A stretch of DNA of 6,467 nt from Candidatus Omnitrophota bacterium (lineage in GTDB: Bacteria; Omnitrophota; Gorgyraeia; Gygaellales; Profunditerraquicolaceae). Every line of letters begins with the position of its first letter. Within the stretch, counting starts at the first letter, position 1. The DNA lies in assembly GCA_029563245.1 (NCBI GenBank), contig JAKQSG010000136.1, positions 1-6,467 on the forward strand. Direction: 5' to 3'. Positions 6,170 to 6,467 of the stretch are shown here, in pieces. The position numbers were made by a program, and so were the translations under genes. The notes under the pieces were generated by a model that saw only the letters and a program-made list of their open reading frames with translations, did no database searches and had not been told where the DNA came from.

Positions 6170-6467
6170 TTAAGCTTGTTTCTTACTCAAATTTATTCTG
6201 CCTAATTCGTCTATGCCTATAACCTTTACTTTAATTTCATCGCCAATCTTTACAACCTCTTCCGCAGATTTCACGAACTTGTCTGAAAGCTCGGAGACAT
6301 GCACCAATCCTTCTTTGCGGGGGGCAATCTCACAAAAAACCCCAAAAGGCATTATACGTTTTACCTTACCCGTGTAAACGCGACCCACCTCAACATCATC
6401 GGTTATCGCCTTAATCATCTTTATCGCCGCCTCTGATTTTGCGGCATCACTAGAACCCACCAATACA
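6170..6467 (-). CDS. pnp: Polyribonucleotide nucleotidyltransferase (PNPase), C-terminal part (5' end cut by window)
   Basis: PNPase degrades RNA 3' to 5' by phosphorolysis and is a core enzyme of mRNA turnover. About 99 codons are visible. They cover the end of the KH domain (VGSSDAAKSEAAIKMIKAIT) and then a complete S1 RNA-binding domain running from VEVGRVYTGKVKRI through FGVFCEIAPRKEGLVHVSEL and KIGDEIKVKVIGID to GRINLSKKQA. The KH-to-S1 junction (I-T-DDVEVG-x-x-Y-x-GKV) is characteristic of PNPase and separates it from other S1 proteins. The protein stops right after S1, without the extended tail some PNPases have. The true start and the catalytic RNase PH domains lie beyond the right edge; an internal TTG at 6463 is not the real start. 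The TAA lies 22 bases before the ftsK start, so ftsK may be read through from pnp. Confidence 0.95.
   Translation of the reverse strand, partial: VLVGSSDAAKSEAAIKMIKAITDDVEVGRVYTGKVKRIMPFGVFCEIAPRKEGLVHVSELSDKFVKSAEEVVKIGDEIKVKVIGIDELGRINLSKKQA
6351..6378 (-). promoter_or_regulatory. Candidate sigma70-type promoter inside pnp, facing ftsK
   Basis: On the minus strand the -35 box TTTACA (6378-6373, five of six matches to TTGACA) is followed by a 16-base spacer and a perfect TATAAT (6356-6351). The -10 box lies about 200 bases upstream of the ftsK GTG. The bases also encode the conserved start of the PNPase S1 domain (VYTGKVKRIM), so the match could be chance. It would allow ftsK, rodZ, rimO, pgsA and pgpA to be expressed separately from pnp. 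Confidence 0.3.

Noticed and set aside
1..6467. Mobile element, defence system, CRISPR array, tRNA or riboswitch
   Set aside because: All sequence is accounted for by housekeeping genes with gaps of 22 bases or less; I found no terminal repeats, array-like repeats or cloverleaf.

Overview
The window is a compact stretch of core bacterial chromosome, roughly 40% G+C by eye. It has almost no non-coding DNA and contains no mobile element, CRISPR array, rRNA or tRNA that I can recognise. Eight protein genes fill it, two of them cut by the window ends. The gene set (an FtsK with an N-terminal membrane domain, a RodZ-like protein, RimO, PgsA and PgpA) points to a free-living-type bacterium that makes phosphatidylglycerol. 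The protein style and gene order would suit an uncultivated lineage such as Candidatus Omnitrophota, but that placement is a low-confidence guess.

Layout. On the plus strand at the left lie the 3' part of a CinA/PncC-family gene (1-405) and, 6 bases later, thpR (412-984). Everything else is on the minus strand and reads right to left: the 3' end of pnp (6467-6170), ftsK (6147-4000), a rodZ-like gene (4000-3224), rimO (3227-1971), pgsA (1984-1406) and pgpA (1409-945). The two arms converge and overlap tail to tail by 40 bases at 945-984, so no intergenic terminator separates them.

The minus-strand genes look like one translationally coupled operon. pnp and ftsK are 22 bases apart. The later junctions overlap by 1 (TAATG), 4 (GTGA), 14 and 4 (ATGA) bases. 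Only pgsA has a strong Shine-Dalgarno sequence. ftsK and rimO start at GTG with weak or no ribosome-binding site. A plausible sigma70-type promoter lies inside the end of pnp and could feed ftsK and the genes after it.

Functionally the operon joins RNA turnover (pnp), chromosome segregation at division (ftsK), cell-shape/MreB anchoring (rodZ), ribosomal protein S12 modification (rimO) and the last two steps of phosphatidylglycerol synthesis (pgsA, pgpA). The other arm encodes NMN amidohydrolase-type salvage (cinA) and an RNA 2H phosphoesterase (thpR). This resembles the widespread ftsK-rodZ-rimO-pgsA-cinA-recA neighbourhood, except that cinA is on the opposite strand and pgpA occupies the place after pgsA. 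I found no convincing undescribed system. The findings are modest architectural and motif-level oddities.
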